From NCBI RefSeq assembly GCF_014648515.1, contig NZ_BMRG01000019.1, positions 103,985 to 145,657 on the forward strand: 41,673 nucleotides of DNA, read 5' to 3'. A program made the position numbers and the translations under genes. The DNA comes from Saccharothrix coeruleofusca. Its GTDB lineage: Bacteria; Actinomycetota; Actinomycetes; Mycobacteriales; Pseudonocardiaceae. A model generated the notes under the pieces. It worked only from the letters and a program-made list of their open reading frames with translations, was not told the DNA's origin and ran no database searches. Positions 7,337 through 15,673 of the stretch are shown here, piece after piece. The first letter of the stretch is position 1, and every line of letters starts with the position of its first letter.

Positions 7337-9006
7337 TTGGCGATGCCGGCCTGGAGGTAGTTCGGGTAGGCGGGGAAGTCGGCGATGTAGAAGTTGGCGA
7401 CCTTGGAACCGCGCAGGAACGAGTTGCGGGTGTAGATCAGCGGCACGACCGGCGAGTCGGCGAGGATCCTGCGGTCCAGCTCCACCCACTTCTTGCCCGC
7501 GGCGACCGGGTCGACCTCGCTCTGCGCGGCCTCGATCAGGCGGTCCACCTCGGGGTTGCGGTAGCGGGACAGGTTGTACCCGCCGCCGCCGACCTCCGAG
7601 GAGGCGAACAGGGGCTGGATGTTGGCGTTGGCGCTGGGGAAGTCCGGCTGCCAGGAGCCCAGGGTCAGGTCGTAGGTGGGGTTGGCGGCCTGGCTGGTCT
7701 CGGCGGTGTAGGCGTCGGGGTCGAGGACCCGAATGTTGGTCCTGATGTTCGCCCTGGCCAGCGCGGCTTGCAGCGCCTGCGCCTTGGCCGGGGCGTCGTT
7801 GCTCTTGGACACCACGAAGTCCAGGTTGTCCAGGCCGTTGGGCAGCCCGGCCTCGGTGAGCAGCTGCTTGGCCTTGTCCACATCGCCCGCGGGCTGGGTC
7901 GGGTAGAGGTCGAACTGCTCGCGGCCCGCGATGCCCTGGGTGATCAGCGTGGTGGCGACATCGCCCGCGAGCTGCGCGCTGCCCGCCGAGGCGATCTGGA
8001 AGGAAGTCTTGTCCACCGCGTACTGGAACGCCTGGCGCACCTTGGGGTCGGTCAGCTTCTCGGTGTTGATGGCCAGGTAGGCCAGCGCGCCGGTCCTGGA
8101 GGTGACCAGCCGCTGCTTGGCCGAGGCGTTGCCCTGCAGCTGGGCCAGCTGGGCGGGCGAGGCGAAGGAGGAGCCGAACGCGGTCCTGTCGTCACCGCTG
8201 TCGGCGACCAGCCGCTGCGAGACCACGGAGGCCTCCTGGCCGAGCTGGAACACGACCTCGTCGGGCAGGCCGCCGCGGATCTGGTCGGAGCCCTTGTCCC
8301 AGTTGGCGTTGCGGGTCAACCGGACCTGGACACCGCGCTGGTAGGAGGCGATCTGGTAGGGGCCGGAGGCGACGGGGTGCTCGCCGTAGTCGGGCTCGGC
8401 GCCCTTGCCCTCGGGCACCGGCGCGAACGCCGGGGTGCTGGTGATCCACGGCCAGTCGCCGTAGGGGCGGGTCAGGTGGAACACGATGGTCTTGTCGTCC
8501 GGGGTCTGGATGGAGTCCAGGCGCTTGCCCTCGAACGGTCCCCGGTAGTCCGCGCCGCCGACCAGCAGCTGCTTGTGGTAGCCCAGCCCGCCGGAGAAGG
8601 CAGGGGCGTAGGTCCGCTCCACGCCCCACTTGACGTCCTGGGCGCGGATCGGGCTGCCGTCGCTGAACTTCAGCCCCTCCTTGAGGGTGAAGGTCCAGGT
8701 CTTGCCGCCGTCGGAGGCCGTGCCGGTGTCGGCCAGGTCCGGCACCACTTCGACCTGCTCGCCCTCGGCGTTGAGCCAGCCGGTGAGGCGGCGGTGCACG
8801 TACCCCAGCGAGGTGATCGGCAGGCTGCTGCTCTTGGCCGGGTCGTAGTTGACCGTCTGCCCCTCGCTGAGGATGCGCAGCGTGCCACCCTGCTCCGCCT
8901 TGGCGGCCGCGTTCTGCGCGGCCCCCTGCTCGTTCGCACCGCACCCGGCGAGCAGCGCCACCGCCGCCGCGATCGGGACGAGCTTGCGCACTTGCTTGGA
9001 CATCAT
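7333..9006 (-). CDS. Peptide ABC transporter binding lipoprotein (family 5)
   Basis: Extracytoplasmic solute-binding protein of 557 aa, of the DppA/OppA (SBP family 5) type. It begins with a positively charged signal peptide and a lipobox LLAGCG, so it is anchored to the membrane by a lipid-modified cysteine. The mature part shows the family pattern: YDPAKSSSLPITSLGYVHR near the start, a WTFTLKEGLKFSDGSP block, and the VDRLIEAAQSE and PLIYTRNSF blocks near the end. Tandem ATGs at 9006 and 9003 follow AGGAGA, so either may be used. It lies third in the four-gene transporter operon. The ligand is unknown; peptides are the family default. Confidence 0.92.
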   Translation of the reverse strand: MMSKQVRKLVPIAAAVALLAGCGANEQGAAQNAAAKAEQGGTLRILSEGQTVNYDPAKSSSLPITSLGYVHRRLTGWLNAEGEQVEVVPDLADTGTASDGGKTWTFTLKEGLKFSDGSPIRAQDVKWGVERTYAPAFSGGLGYHKQLLVGGADYRGPFEGKRLDSIQTPDDKTIVFHLTRPYGDWPWITSTPAFAPVPEGKGAEPDYGEHPVASGPYQIASYQRGVQVRLTRNANWDKGSDQIRGGLPDEVVFQLGQEASVVSQRLVADSGDDRTAFGSSFASPAQLAQLQGNASAKQRLVTSRTGALAYLAINTEKLTDPKVRQAFQYAVDKTSFQIASAGSAQLAGDVATTLITQGIAGREQFDLYPTQPAGDVDKAKQLLTEAGLPNGLDNLDFVVSKSNDAPAKAQALQAALARANIRTNIRVLDPDAYTAETSQAANPTYDLTLGSWQPDFPSANANIQPLFASSEVGGGGYNLSRYRNPEVDRLIEAAQSEVDPVAAGKKWVELDRRILADSPVVPLIYTRNSFLRGSKVANFYIADFPAYPNYLQAGIAK

Positions 9007-9028
9007 CTCTTCTTCTCCTGCGGGGACG

Positions 9029-10024
9029 TCAGGTCAGACGGGCTCGTGGGTCGAGCGCGCCGTAGCAGAGGTCGACCAGGGCGTTGGCCAGGACGACGAG
9101 GAAGGCGGCGAACAGCGTGCAGCCCAGCAGCAGCGGCAGGTCGCGCTGGTTCACCGCGTCGATCAGCAGGCCGCCCAGACCCGGCATGCTGAACACCCGC
9201 TCGGTGATCACCGCGCCGCCGAGCAGCGAGCCGAGGTCGATGCCGAACACCGTGACGACCGGCAGCAGGACGTTGCGCAGCGCGTGCTTGCCGATCACCG
9301 AGGACTCGGGCAGGCCGTTGGCGCGGGCGGTGCGGATGTAGTCCTCGCCCAGCGTCTCCAGCATCTGCGCGCGGGTCAGCCGGAGGTAGAGGGCGGCCTG
9401 CGCGAACGCCAGGACCAGCCACGGCAGCACCAGGTGCCAGGCCCAGTCGACCGGGCTGTCGGTGAACGGCACGTACCCGCCGACCGGCACCACGTCGAGG
9501 GTGAACCCGAGGACGAGGATGCCCAGCAGCCCCACCAGGTACACCGGGGCGGACACGCCCGCGACCGAGGCCGCGAGGGTGATCCGGTCCCAGGCGGTGC
9601 CCCGGCGCAGCGCGGCGAGCACCCCGGCGCCCACGCCCGCCACCACCCACAGCACCGCCGCGCCGAGCGCGAGCGAGAAGGTGACCGGGAGGCGTTCGCC
9701 GATGAGCGTGACCACGTCGGTGTTCTGCTGGAACGAGTAGCCGAAGCACGGCGCCCCGCAGTGGATGGAGGTCGCGCCGACGCCGAAGGTGCGCCCGGTC
9801 ACGATGCCGCCGAGGTAGTCCAGGAACTGCCGCCACCACGGGTCGTCCAAGCCCATGAACTCCCGCGCCAGCGCCAGGTTCTGCTCGGTGCACGGGCGGC
9901 CGCAGGCCAGCTGCGCCGGGTCGGACGGCACGAGGTAGAACACCACGTAGGTGACGAACACGACGACCAGCAGCACCAGCAGGGTGCCCGCGATCCGGGA
10001 CGCGGTGAACTTGAGGGCGCGCAT
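9029..10024 (-). CDS. Peptide ABC transporter permease (DppB type)
   Basis: Integral membrane permease of 331 aa. The N-terminal helix (LLVLLVVVFVTYVVFYLVP) and the PSDPAQLACG segment after it are typical of DppB/OppB proteins. Several further helices follow, with the coupling motif ETLGEDYIRTARANGLPESSVIGKHALRN shortened here to its key parts EDYIRTARANGL and HALRN. The ATG at 10024 overlaps the previous stop by one base (TGATG). Longer upstream starts would read across the neighbour and are rejected. The loop with several cysteines (ACGRPC, HCGAPC) is also seen in some actinobacterial homologues. Confidence 0.93.
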   Translation of the reverse strand: MRALKFTASRIAGTLLVLLVVVFVTYVVFYLVPSDPAQLACGRPCTEQNLALAREFMGLDDPWWRQFLDYLGGIVTGRTFGVGATSIHCGAPCFGYSFQQNTDVVTLIGERLPVTFSLALGAAVLWVVAGVGAGVLAALRRGTAWDRITLAASVAGVSAPVYLVGLLGILVLGFTLDVVPVGGYVPFTDSPVDWAWHLVLPWLVLAFAQAALYLRLTRAQMLETLGEDYIRTARANGLPESSVIGKHALRNVLLPVVTVFGIDLGSLLGGAVITERVFSMPGLGGLLIDAVNQRDLPLLLGCTLFAAFLVVLANALVDLCYGALDPRARLT

Positions 10025-10947
10025 CAGCGTCGCACGTCCGTCTTCGGGTCGAGGGCGTCGCGCAGGCCGTCGCCGAACACGGTGAACGCCCAGGTGGCCA
10101 GGAACAGGGCGATGCCGGGGAAGAACAGGAACATCGGTTCGGTGGACACCCAGTCGACCGCCGTGCTGATCGTCCGCCCCCAGCTCGGGGTGGGCGGCGG
10201 TATGCCCACGCCGAGGAACGACAGCGCCGCTTCCAGTCCGATGTTGCCGGGGATGGACAGCGTCGCCACCACGATGATCGGCGCCCACAGGTTCGGCAGC
10301 AGCTCGGTGCGGAACACCTGCCACGGGCTCGCACCGAGGATGCGCGCGGCCGAGACGAAGTTCCGCTTCTTCAGCGTCAGCACCTGCGCCCGCACGATCC
10401 GGGCGATGGAGGGCCAGCCGAAGAACCCGATCACCAGGACGAGCAGCAGGGGCCGGGACACGTGGCCGGGCACCACCGCGCCGAGGGCGATCATGAAGAT
10501 CAGGTAGGGGAAGCCGAGGAAGACGTCGGCGGTCCAGGTGACGACCCGGTCCACCCAGCCACCCCGGTAGCCCGCGGCGGCCCCGACCAGGGTGCCGAGC
10601 ACCACCGAGACCAGCGTCGCGGCCAGGCCGATCAGGAACGACGTGCGCGCGCCGTGCACCACGATCGCGAACAGGTCGCGCCCGGTCAGCGGTTCCACGC
10701 CGAACCAGTGCTCCCCGCTCACCCCGCCGAGCGCGCCCGCCGGACCCCCGGTCCGCGGGTCGAGCGCCTCGGTCCGGTAGCTGTAGGGGTCCTGCCCCTC
10801 GATGGCGGTGAGCAGGTCGGCGGCCACGGCTGCCAAGCCGAGGACGGCGATCGTGACGGCGCCCGCGAGCGCCCAGCGGTCCCGGCGCAGCATGGCCGCG
10901 ACTGCCCTGCCGACTGACCTGGCGGGGATCGCGATGGGGTGGGACAC
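10024..10947 (-). CDS. Peptide ABC transporter permease (DppC type)
   Basis: Second membrane permease of the peptide importer (307 aa). It has one N-terminal helix (WALAGAVTIAVLGLAAVAA) and the periplasmic WFGVEPLTGRDLFAIVVHGAR block, which is diagnostic for DppC/OppC. Then come four or five helices with the ATPase-coupling motif FVSAARILGASPWQVFRTELLP. I chose GTG 10947 because GAGGCAGG stands 5-12 bases before it. An ATG at 11130 would add about 61 residues unlike the family. It is the first gene of the operon, 160 bp after a decayed acetyltransferase gene. Confidence 0.92.
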   Translation of the reverse strand: MSHPIAIPARSVGRAVAAMLRRDRWALAGAVTIAVLGLAAVAADLLTAIEGQDPYSYRTEALDPRTGGPAGALGGVSGEHWFGVEPLTGRDLFAIVVHGARTSFLIGLAATLVSVVLGTLVGAAAGYRGGWVDRVVTWTADVFLGFPYLIFMIALGAVVPGHVSRPLLLVLVIGFFGWPSIARIVRAQVLTLKKRNFVSAARILGASPWQVFRTELLPNLWAPIIVVATLSIPGNIGLEAALSFLGVGIPPPTPSWGRTISTAVDWVSTEPMFLFFPGIALFLATWAFTVFGDGLRDALDPKTDVRR

Positions 10948-10965
10948 GGTGACCTGCCTCGAAGT

Positions 10966-10999
10966 GGGTGAATGATCGGCACGATAGGCAAATTCACCC
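10966..10999. promoter_or_regulatory. Inverted repeat upstream of the peptide transporter
   Basis: GGGTGAAT (10966-10973) is matched exactly by ATTCACCC (10992-10999) with an 18-bp spacer. It starts 19 bp before the first gene of the peptide-transporter operon. The half-site spacing suits a dimeric regulator or a 5-prime UTR stem. No specific factor is recognised. Confidence 0.35.
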
Positions 11000-11107
11000 G
11001 ATCGATGGTCAACTCCCACCATGTGGAACAACGGGCCTGCTCGGCCGGCGGTCCGGCGCACCAGACAGCGAGCAGCAGGCCCTGCCGAGAACAGCCGACC
11101 GCGCGCC

Positions 11108-11485
11108 TCACGAGCGCGGCGAGCGCTCATCGCCGTTCCCGCGCTCCGGCACGCGGACGACGACGATCCGGGTTCGGCGGCGCAACCGGAAGCCCAGCGC
11201 CTCGTGCAGGCGGATCGCGGCGGTGTCGCTCAGCGACGCGTGCAGGAACGGGATGTCGCCTCGGGAAATGGCTCCGGACACCACGGCGTGCACCTCGGTC
11301 CAGCCGGGTGGGCACAGGCGTTCACCGGCCAACACCACCAATCGGCCGCCGCGGCGGATTCCCGGGTACCGCCCCATCTCGGTGGTGCGCGGCAGGAAGG
11401 GGCCGAGACCGGTGCGCGCGACGAGGAGGCGACGGCACAGCGAGGTTCGGCAGCGCCACCGATCAGAGCCGTGCGGTGGTGCCAA
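11108..11485 (-). pseudogene. Decayed FR47-like GNAT acetyltransferase
   Basis: The readable part matches the C-terminal half of FR47-like GNAT acetyltransferases: ARTGLGPFLPRTTEMGRYPGIRRGGRLVVLAGERL (given here as blocks TGLGPFLPRT, GRYPGIR and VLAGERL), then PPGWTEVHAV, IPFLHASLSDTAAIRLHEAL and GFRLRRRT. Between HAV and SGAISRGD about 20-25 residues are missing. In relatives this is where the acetyl-CoA loop (HRGRGLA) lies, so acetyl-CoA binding is not possible. The N-terminal half of the usual 220-aa protein is also absent. The open frame survives, but I call it a pseudogene. Confidence 0.65.
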
Positions 11486-11539
11486 TCCCCCGGCCAGGGT
11501 CGCCCAGCACGTGCCGGACGACCCGGTCCTCGGCGGTGG

Positions 11540-12553
11540 TCACGTGTTGTCCAGGGGCAGACCGGGCGGGTTGACCTCGGACTTCGCCACGGCCTCACGG
11601 CCGAGGTGCCAGGCGTCGAGCCACTGCCCGTACTGGCCGCCCGCGATCAGGTGGTTGATCGCGTCGGCGAGCGGTTCGACCAGGCCGTTGTCCTTCTTGG
11701 TCGTCGCGGCGATCAGGCCCTGCAGCGTCTGGCCCGCACCGGAATGCGTACCCGCGAGCTTCTTCGGATTCGGGGTGTTCCTGCTCTGCTCGACCTGGTA
11801 GAGCACACCAGGGCTCGGTCCGAGGTAGGTGTCGATCTGCCCGGAGTTGAGCGCGAGCTGCGCGGCGTTGATGTCGGGGTAGTACTGGATGGTGAAGTCC
11901 TCGCCCTCGGCCCGCAGCCTGGCCTGCCACTCCAGCAGGATCTTCTCCTGGTTGGTGCCCTTGCCCACGGAGGTCCTCCGGCCTGCCAGCGCGCGGTGAT
12001 CGCCGTCGAAGGTCCACGGGTTGCTCTGGAGGGTCTCGAAGGCCAGGTCGTCCCGCCGGTAGCTGGCGAAGTCGTACTTCTCCTTGCGCTTCTCGGTGTC
12101 GGTGATGTTGGAGAAGCCGACATCGGTCCGCCCGCTGTCGATCCCGACGAACAGGTTCTCCCACGTCGCGTTGTGGAACTCGGGTTCGAGGCCGAGCACG
12201 CCCGCGACCAGCCGCGCCAGGTCCGGCTCGGAGCCGGTGAGGGTCTTGTGGTCGGTGCCGACGAACTGCAGGGGCGGGCTGCCCGCGGGCAGCGCGCCGA
12301 TGCCGACGTCGAGCTTGCCGCTGTCGCGGATCTCCTTGGGCAGCTTGGCGCGGATTTCCTCGACCACCTCCACGGTGATCTTCGCTTCCGCGGCCGCGCC
12401 GTTGGCGAGGGCGCCGACGGTGACGGTCGTCCGACCGGCGACCGGTGCGGCCTGGCTGCCGCTGCCGCACGCGGCGAGCGAGGCGGCGAGCGCCGCCGTG
12501 GCCACGACGGCGAGCGCCCGGACGGGGGCCCGGGGAACGGGGGAACTGGACAT
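11540..12553 (-). CDS. Amino acid ABC transporter binding lipoprotein (family 3)
   Basis: Solute-binding protein of 337 aa, SBP family 3 (polar amino acid type). It has a signal peptide with lipobox SLAACG. The mature part contains LDVGIGALPAGSPPLQFVGTD, here read as the GIGA..PPLQFVG strand, then GSEPDLARLVAGVLG, FHNATWENLFVGIDSGRTDVGF (blocks ATWENLFVGI and GRTDVGFSN) and NITDTEKRKEKYDFASY. These are the family's ligand-pocket segments. It is the last gene of a permease-ATPase-binding protein operon on the - strand. The exact amino acid is unknown; the upstream leader peptide hints at a sulfur compound. Confidence 0.9.
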   Translation of the reverse strand: MSSSPVPRAPVRALAVVATAALAASLAACGSGSQAAPVAGRTTVTVGALANGAAAEAKITVEVVEEIRAKLPKEIRDSGKLDVGIGALPAGSPPLQFVGTDHKTLTGSEPDLARLVAGVLGLEPEFHNATWENLFVGIDSGRTDVGFSNITDTEKRKEKYDFASYRRDDLAFETLQSNPWTFDGDHRALAGRRTSVGKGTNQEKILLEWQARLRAEGEDFTIQYYPDINAAQLALNSGQIDTYLGPSPGVLYQVEQSRNTPNPKKLAGTHSGAGQTLQGLIAATTKKDNGLVEPLADAINHLIAGGQYGQWLDAWHLGREAVAKSEVNPPGLPLDNT

Positions 12554-12567
12554 GGCTCTCCTGTCGT

Positions 12568-13350
12568 TCAGAGGACCTTGCTGAGGAATTCCCTGGTGCG
12601 GGTGTGCCGCGGTCGGTCGAGCACCTGGCTCGGCGCGCCCCGCTCGACGATCCGGCCGCCGTCGAGGAACACCACCTCGTCGGCGACCTCGCGGGCGAAC
12701 GCGATCTCGTGCGTCACGATGATCAGGGTGGTGCCGGTGCCCGCCAGGTCCTTGATCACCGACAGGACTTCGCCGACCAGCTCGGGGTCCAGCGCCGAGG
12801 TCGGCTCGTCGAACAGGATCACCTCCGGGTGCTGGGCGAGGGCGCGGGCGATGGCCACCCGCTGTTGCTGGCCGCCGGACAGATGACGCGGGTAAGCGCC
12901 CTCCTTGTCGGCGAGACCGACGGCGGCCAGCAGCGACCTGGCCCGTTCGAGCGCCTCGGTCCTGGTCGCGGCGCCGGTCGCGACGGGCGCCTCGGCCACG
13001 TTCTCGACCGCGGTCAGGTGCGGGAACAGGTTGAAGTTCTGGAAGACGAACCCGATGCGCCTGCGCTGCGCCAGGATGGCCCGCTCGGGCAGCTCCTTGA
13101 GCCGGTCGCCCTGCTCGCGCACCCCGATCAGCTCGCCGTTGACGCTCACGCAGCCCTGGTCGAGCTTCTCCAGGTGGTTGATCGCGCGCAGCAGGGTCGA
13201 CTTGCCCGATCCGGACGGTCCGACGATGACGGTGACCGTCCCCGGCTCGACGGTCAGGTCGATCCCGTCGAGGACGGTGTGCGCGCCGAACGCCTTGACC
13301 GCGCCGCGCACCTCGACCGCGGCCGGGCGGGCACGGCGGTCCGCGCTCAT
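12568..13350 (-). CDS. Amino acid ABC transporter ATPase
   Basis: ATP-binding protein of 260 aa, close to GlnQ/HisP types. Walker A is GPSGSGKST, the Q-loop is FVFQNFNLFPHLT (typical of polar amino acid transporters), the signature is LSGGQQQRV and Walker B is VILFDEPTSALDPE with a switch His in VTHE. The ATG at 13350 overlaps the permease stop (ATGA), and upstream in-frame starts lie in the permease gene. The insert GELIGVREQGDRLKELPE between strands is seen in homologues that pair with a single fused-type permease. Confidence 0.93.
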   Translation of the reverse strand: MSADRRARPAAVEVRGAVKAFGAHTVLDGIDLTVEPGTVTVIVGPSGSGKSTLLRAINHLEKLDQGCVSVNGELIGVREQGDRLKELPERAILAQRRRIGFVFQNFNLFPHLTAVENVAEAPVATGAATRTEALERARSLLAAVGLADKEGAYPRHLSGGQQQRVAIARALAQHPEVILFDEPTSALDPELVGEVLSVIKDLAGTGTTLIIVTHEIAFAREVADEVVFLDGGRIVERGAPSQVLDRPRHTRTREFLSKVL

Positions 13351-14315
13351 CGCCGCACCGCCACCCGCGCGCGCAGGTCGGCGAACCCGCCGCGCAGTCG
13401 TTGGAGCGGGGTCGGCGGTGGCGTCCGCACCGCGCCGCGCGCGAACCGCCGCTCGACGTAGTGCTGCACGACCGACACGGCGCTGGTGAGGATCACGTAC
13501 CACGCGGTGGCGACCAGCAGGAGCGGGACGATGTCGCCGGGATAGGTGCTGCCGAGGCTTTGCACGGTGCCGAACAGGTCGAGCAGCGAGACGTAGAACA
13601 CCAGCGAGGTGCTCTTGACCAGACCGATCAGCAGGTTGACGTAGTTGGGCACGATCGAGCGCAACGCCTGCGGCAGCACGATGCGGCGGAACCGGCGGTG
13701 GCGCGGGATGCCCAGCGCGGCGGCGGCCTCGTGCTGGCCCTGGTCGACCGAGAGGATGCCCGCCCGCACGATCTCCGCGGCGTAGGCGGACTCGTGCAGG
13801 GTGAGCCCCAGGATCCCGATGACCGTCTCGGACGCCAGCGCGGTGACCCCGAACGTGACGAACGCCGGTCCGAAGGGAACACCGAGGCTCAGCGTCTGGT
13901 ACAGCGCGCTGAAGTTGTAGAGGAACAGCAGCAGCACGATCAGCGGTGTGGAGCGGAACAACCAGGTGTAGGCCCAGCTCACGGCGCGCAGCACCGGGTT
14001 GCGGGACGACCGCGCCAGCGCCAGCGCCGTGCCGCCCACCAGCGCCAGCACCGCGCTGACCGCCGTGACGTGCAGCGTGATCAGCAGTCCGTCGAGGACC
14101 ACCGGTTGCCAGAACCAGTACGCGAAGCGGTCCCACTGGTAGAACGGGTTGGTCACCAGCCCGTGCACCACCTGGGCGAGCACGACCAGCACCGCGGCGG
14201 TGGCGACCCAGCGGCCGGGGTGGCGCAGCGGGATGACGGGCCGCGCGGCGGGAGCGGCGGGCGGCTCGAACGAGGCGTCAGCCGGGGAAACGTTGGTGTG
14301 CGCAGGTGAGGACAC
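13347..14315 (-). CDS. Amino acid ABC transporter permease
   Basis: Permease of 322 aa of the HisM/GlnP family. An N-terminal tail of about 30 residues precedes a first helix (WVATAAVLVVLAQVVHGLV). It is followed by the core domain with GLLITLHVTAVSAVLALVGG, the FRSTPLIVLLLFLYN block and the ATPase-coupling loop QHEAAAALGIPRHRRFRRIVLPQA (key residues EAAAALG and LPQALR). Only one permease gene is present, so a homodimer is expected. Translation starts at GTG 14315 with a weak ribosome site. A leader peptide gene lies 105 bp upstream. Confidence 0.92.
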   Translation of the reverse strand: MSSPAHTNVSPADASFEPPAAPAARPVIPLRHPGRWVATAAVLVVLAQVVHGLVTNPFYQWDRFAYWFWQPVVLDGLLITLHVTAVSAVLALVGGTALALARSSRNPVLRAVSWAYTWLFRSTPLIVLLLFLYNFSALYQTLSLGVPFGPAFVTFGVTALASETVIGILGLTLHESAYAAEIVRAGILSVDQGQHEAAAALGIPRHRRFRRIVLPQALRSIVPNYVNLLIGLVKSTSLVFYVSLLDLFGTVQSLGSTYPGDIVPLLLVATAWYVILTSAVSVVQHYVERRFARGAVRTPPPTPLQRLRGGFADLRARVAVRR

Positions 14316-14420
14316 GATCGGTGCCAGCCTTCACGCGAGCGACGGGTGATGCGGTCGTGATGGGTGGATGACGCCGGTCGAGTCGTGCCGGCCCAGGCGG
14401 AGGTGTTCCTCGGTGGTGGT

Positions 14421-14531
14421 TCAGCGGTGACACAGCGCGCTGGAGACGCGCAAGAGGTCGACGTGGCGCCGGGAGCACAGCACGAGTCCGTCGTGGTAGC
14501 GCCACGCCACCACTCGCCGACTGGTGCTCAC
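14421..14531 (-). CDS. Small leader peptide with RHVDLLRVSSALC motif
   Basis: Predicted 36-aa peptide ending SRRHVDLLRVSSALCHR. This matches the actinobacterial family annotated as putative leader peptides, whose hallmark is RHVDL-R--SA-C near the C-terminus. Members usually stand before operons for sulfur compounds or related uptake and are thought to act by attenuation. The GTG at 14531 has GGAG six bases upstream and a sigma-70-like promoter 40 bp before. The peptide lies 105 bp before the amino acid permease, on the same strand. Shorter GTG starts (14513, 14510, 14483) are possible. Its two cysteines could make it responsive to cysteine supply; that is inference. Confidence 0.7.
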   Translation of the reverse strand: MSTSRRVVAWRYHDGLVLCSRRHVDLLRVSSALCHR

Positions 14532-14569
14532 CGGCCGCTCCACCGTCTCGTGCCGACCTGGACGGGTCG

Positions 14570-14599
14570 AAGCTACGAAGCGTTGGCGATCGGTGTCAA
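14570..14599 (-). promoter_or_regulatory. Sigma-70-like promoter for leader and amino acid transporter
   Basis: On the - strand TTGACA (14594-14599) is followed after 18 bp by TAGCTT (14570-14575). The leader peptide start (14531) lies about 35 bp downstream of the expected transcription start. Confidence 0.5.
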
Positions 14600-14758
14600 C
14601 GGATCCCACAGTGTGGCGCACGTGCGGCAAGCCGAAGGCCGACTACCCGGACAGGTCCACAGTGGACGTTGTGCTGGCACCGCTGATCCGCGCGGTCGGT
14701 CGCGGCCCGACAGGGGTGGTGGGTGCGGTGGGGCGAGCTTCCTGCGGGAACCGCGCCG

Positions 14759-15673
14759 TCAAGCGGATTCCCGCGCGATCTTCGGCTCCGCTCGGAAGTG
14801 GTCGTGGGCGCACCTGCCGAACTCCGCCACGAGGCGGCTCTCGTCGTCGGCGCGGACCGCCAGCACGACCCGGCTCGGTTCGACCCCCTCCAGCGGGATG
14901 GCGGTGAGGTCGGGGTGGAGCGCTCCGTCGACACAGGCGGGGACGATGGCCACGGCTTGCCCCGCGAGGACGAGTTCGATCTTCTCCTCGACGACGCTCA
15001 CCAAGGGGCCGTCGGGCACCGGACGGCCGTCGGGTCGGGGGTCGATGCGCCAGAAGGCGTTCATCGCCGGGTCCGCCATCCGGGGCAGGGGTTCGTCCGC
15101 GATGTCGTCGAGGGTGACGAACTGCCTGCCCGCCAACCGGTGGTCGGAGCGGACCAGCAGCGATCGCGGTTGGTCGCACAGGGGTGTCACCCGTAACTGG
15201 TCGGCTTGGAGCGGTAAGCGGGTCACCACCGCGTCGACCCGGTGGTCCAGCAGCGCGGGCCGCACCTCCTCGTGCCCCAGGAGCAGGGTGTGCACCTGGG
15301 CGTCGGGGTGCGTGCGGCGGAACTCGCGCACGACCGGGGTGACGACGACGATCGCGGTGTGGCCGATGGTGATCCCGCGGGGGTGGGAGGCGGCGTGGGT
15401 GTGCGCGGCGGCCAGGTGCGCGGAGCGCAGCAGCGCCCTGGCGCGGGGGAGGAAGACCTCGCCCGCTTCGGTGAGCCGGGCGCCCTGCGGGGTGCGGTCC
15501 AGCAGGCGGGCGCCCAGCTGTTGTTCGAGTCGGCGGATCTGTCTGCTCAACGACGGCTGAGCGATGCGGAGGGCCGTGGCGGCGCGGCCGAAGTGCCGGT
15601 GCTCGGCGACGACGGTGAAGTACCGCACCACTCTGAGGTCAAGATCGGCTGCTGACGCTGGGTAATCAGACAT
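14759..15673 (-). CDS. LysR-family transcriptional regulator
   Basis: LysR-type regulator of 304 aa. The N-terminal winged helix reads LRVVRYFTVVAEHRHFGRAA and then ALRIAQPSLSRQIRRLEQQLG, with the conserved A-T/A-L-I-QPSLS-QI--LE pattern. A co-inducer-binding domain fills the rest, with TIGHTAIVVVTPVVREFR and VVTRLPL strands. I chose ATG 15673, preceded by GGTGGAG; the longer frame upstream (to 15958) is unlike the family. The gene is upstream of the leader and amino acid transporter on the same strand, and may control them or the divergent exporter operon at 16385. A TATA-like stretch at 15690-15695 lies just ahead of the start. Confidence 0.9.
   Translation of the reverse strand: MSDYPASAADLDLRVVRYFTVVAEHRHFGRAATALRIAQPSLSRQIRRLEQQLGARLLDRTPQGARLTEAGEVFLPRARALLRSAHLAAAHTHAASHPRGITIGHTAIVVVTPVVREFRRTHPDAQVHTLLLGHEEVRPALLDHRVDAVVTRLPLQADQLRVTPLCDQPRSLLVRSDHRLAGRQFVTLDDIADEPLPRMADPAMNAFWRIDPRPDGRPVPDGPLVSVVEEKIELVLAGQAVAIVPACVDGALHPDLTAIPLEGVEPSRVVLAVRADDESRLVAEFGRCAHDHFRAEPKIARESA

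Noticed and set aside
14364-15560. Long + strand open frame of 398 codons
   Set aside because: It is antisense to the LysR gene and the leader peptide; its composition is Ser/Arg-rich without any domain.
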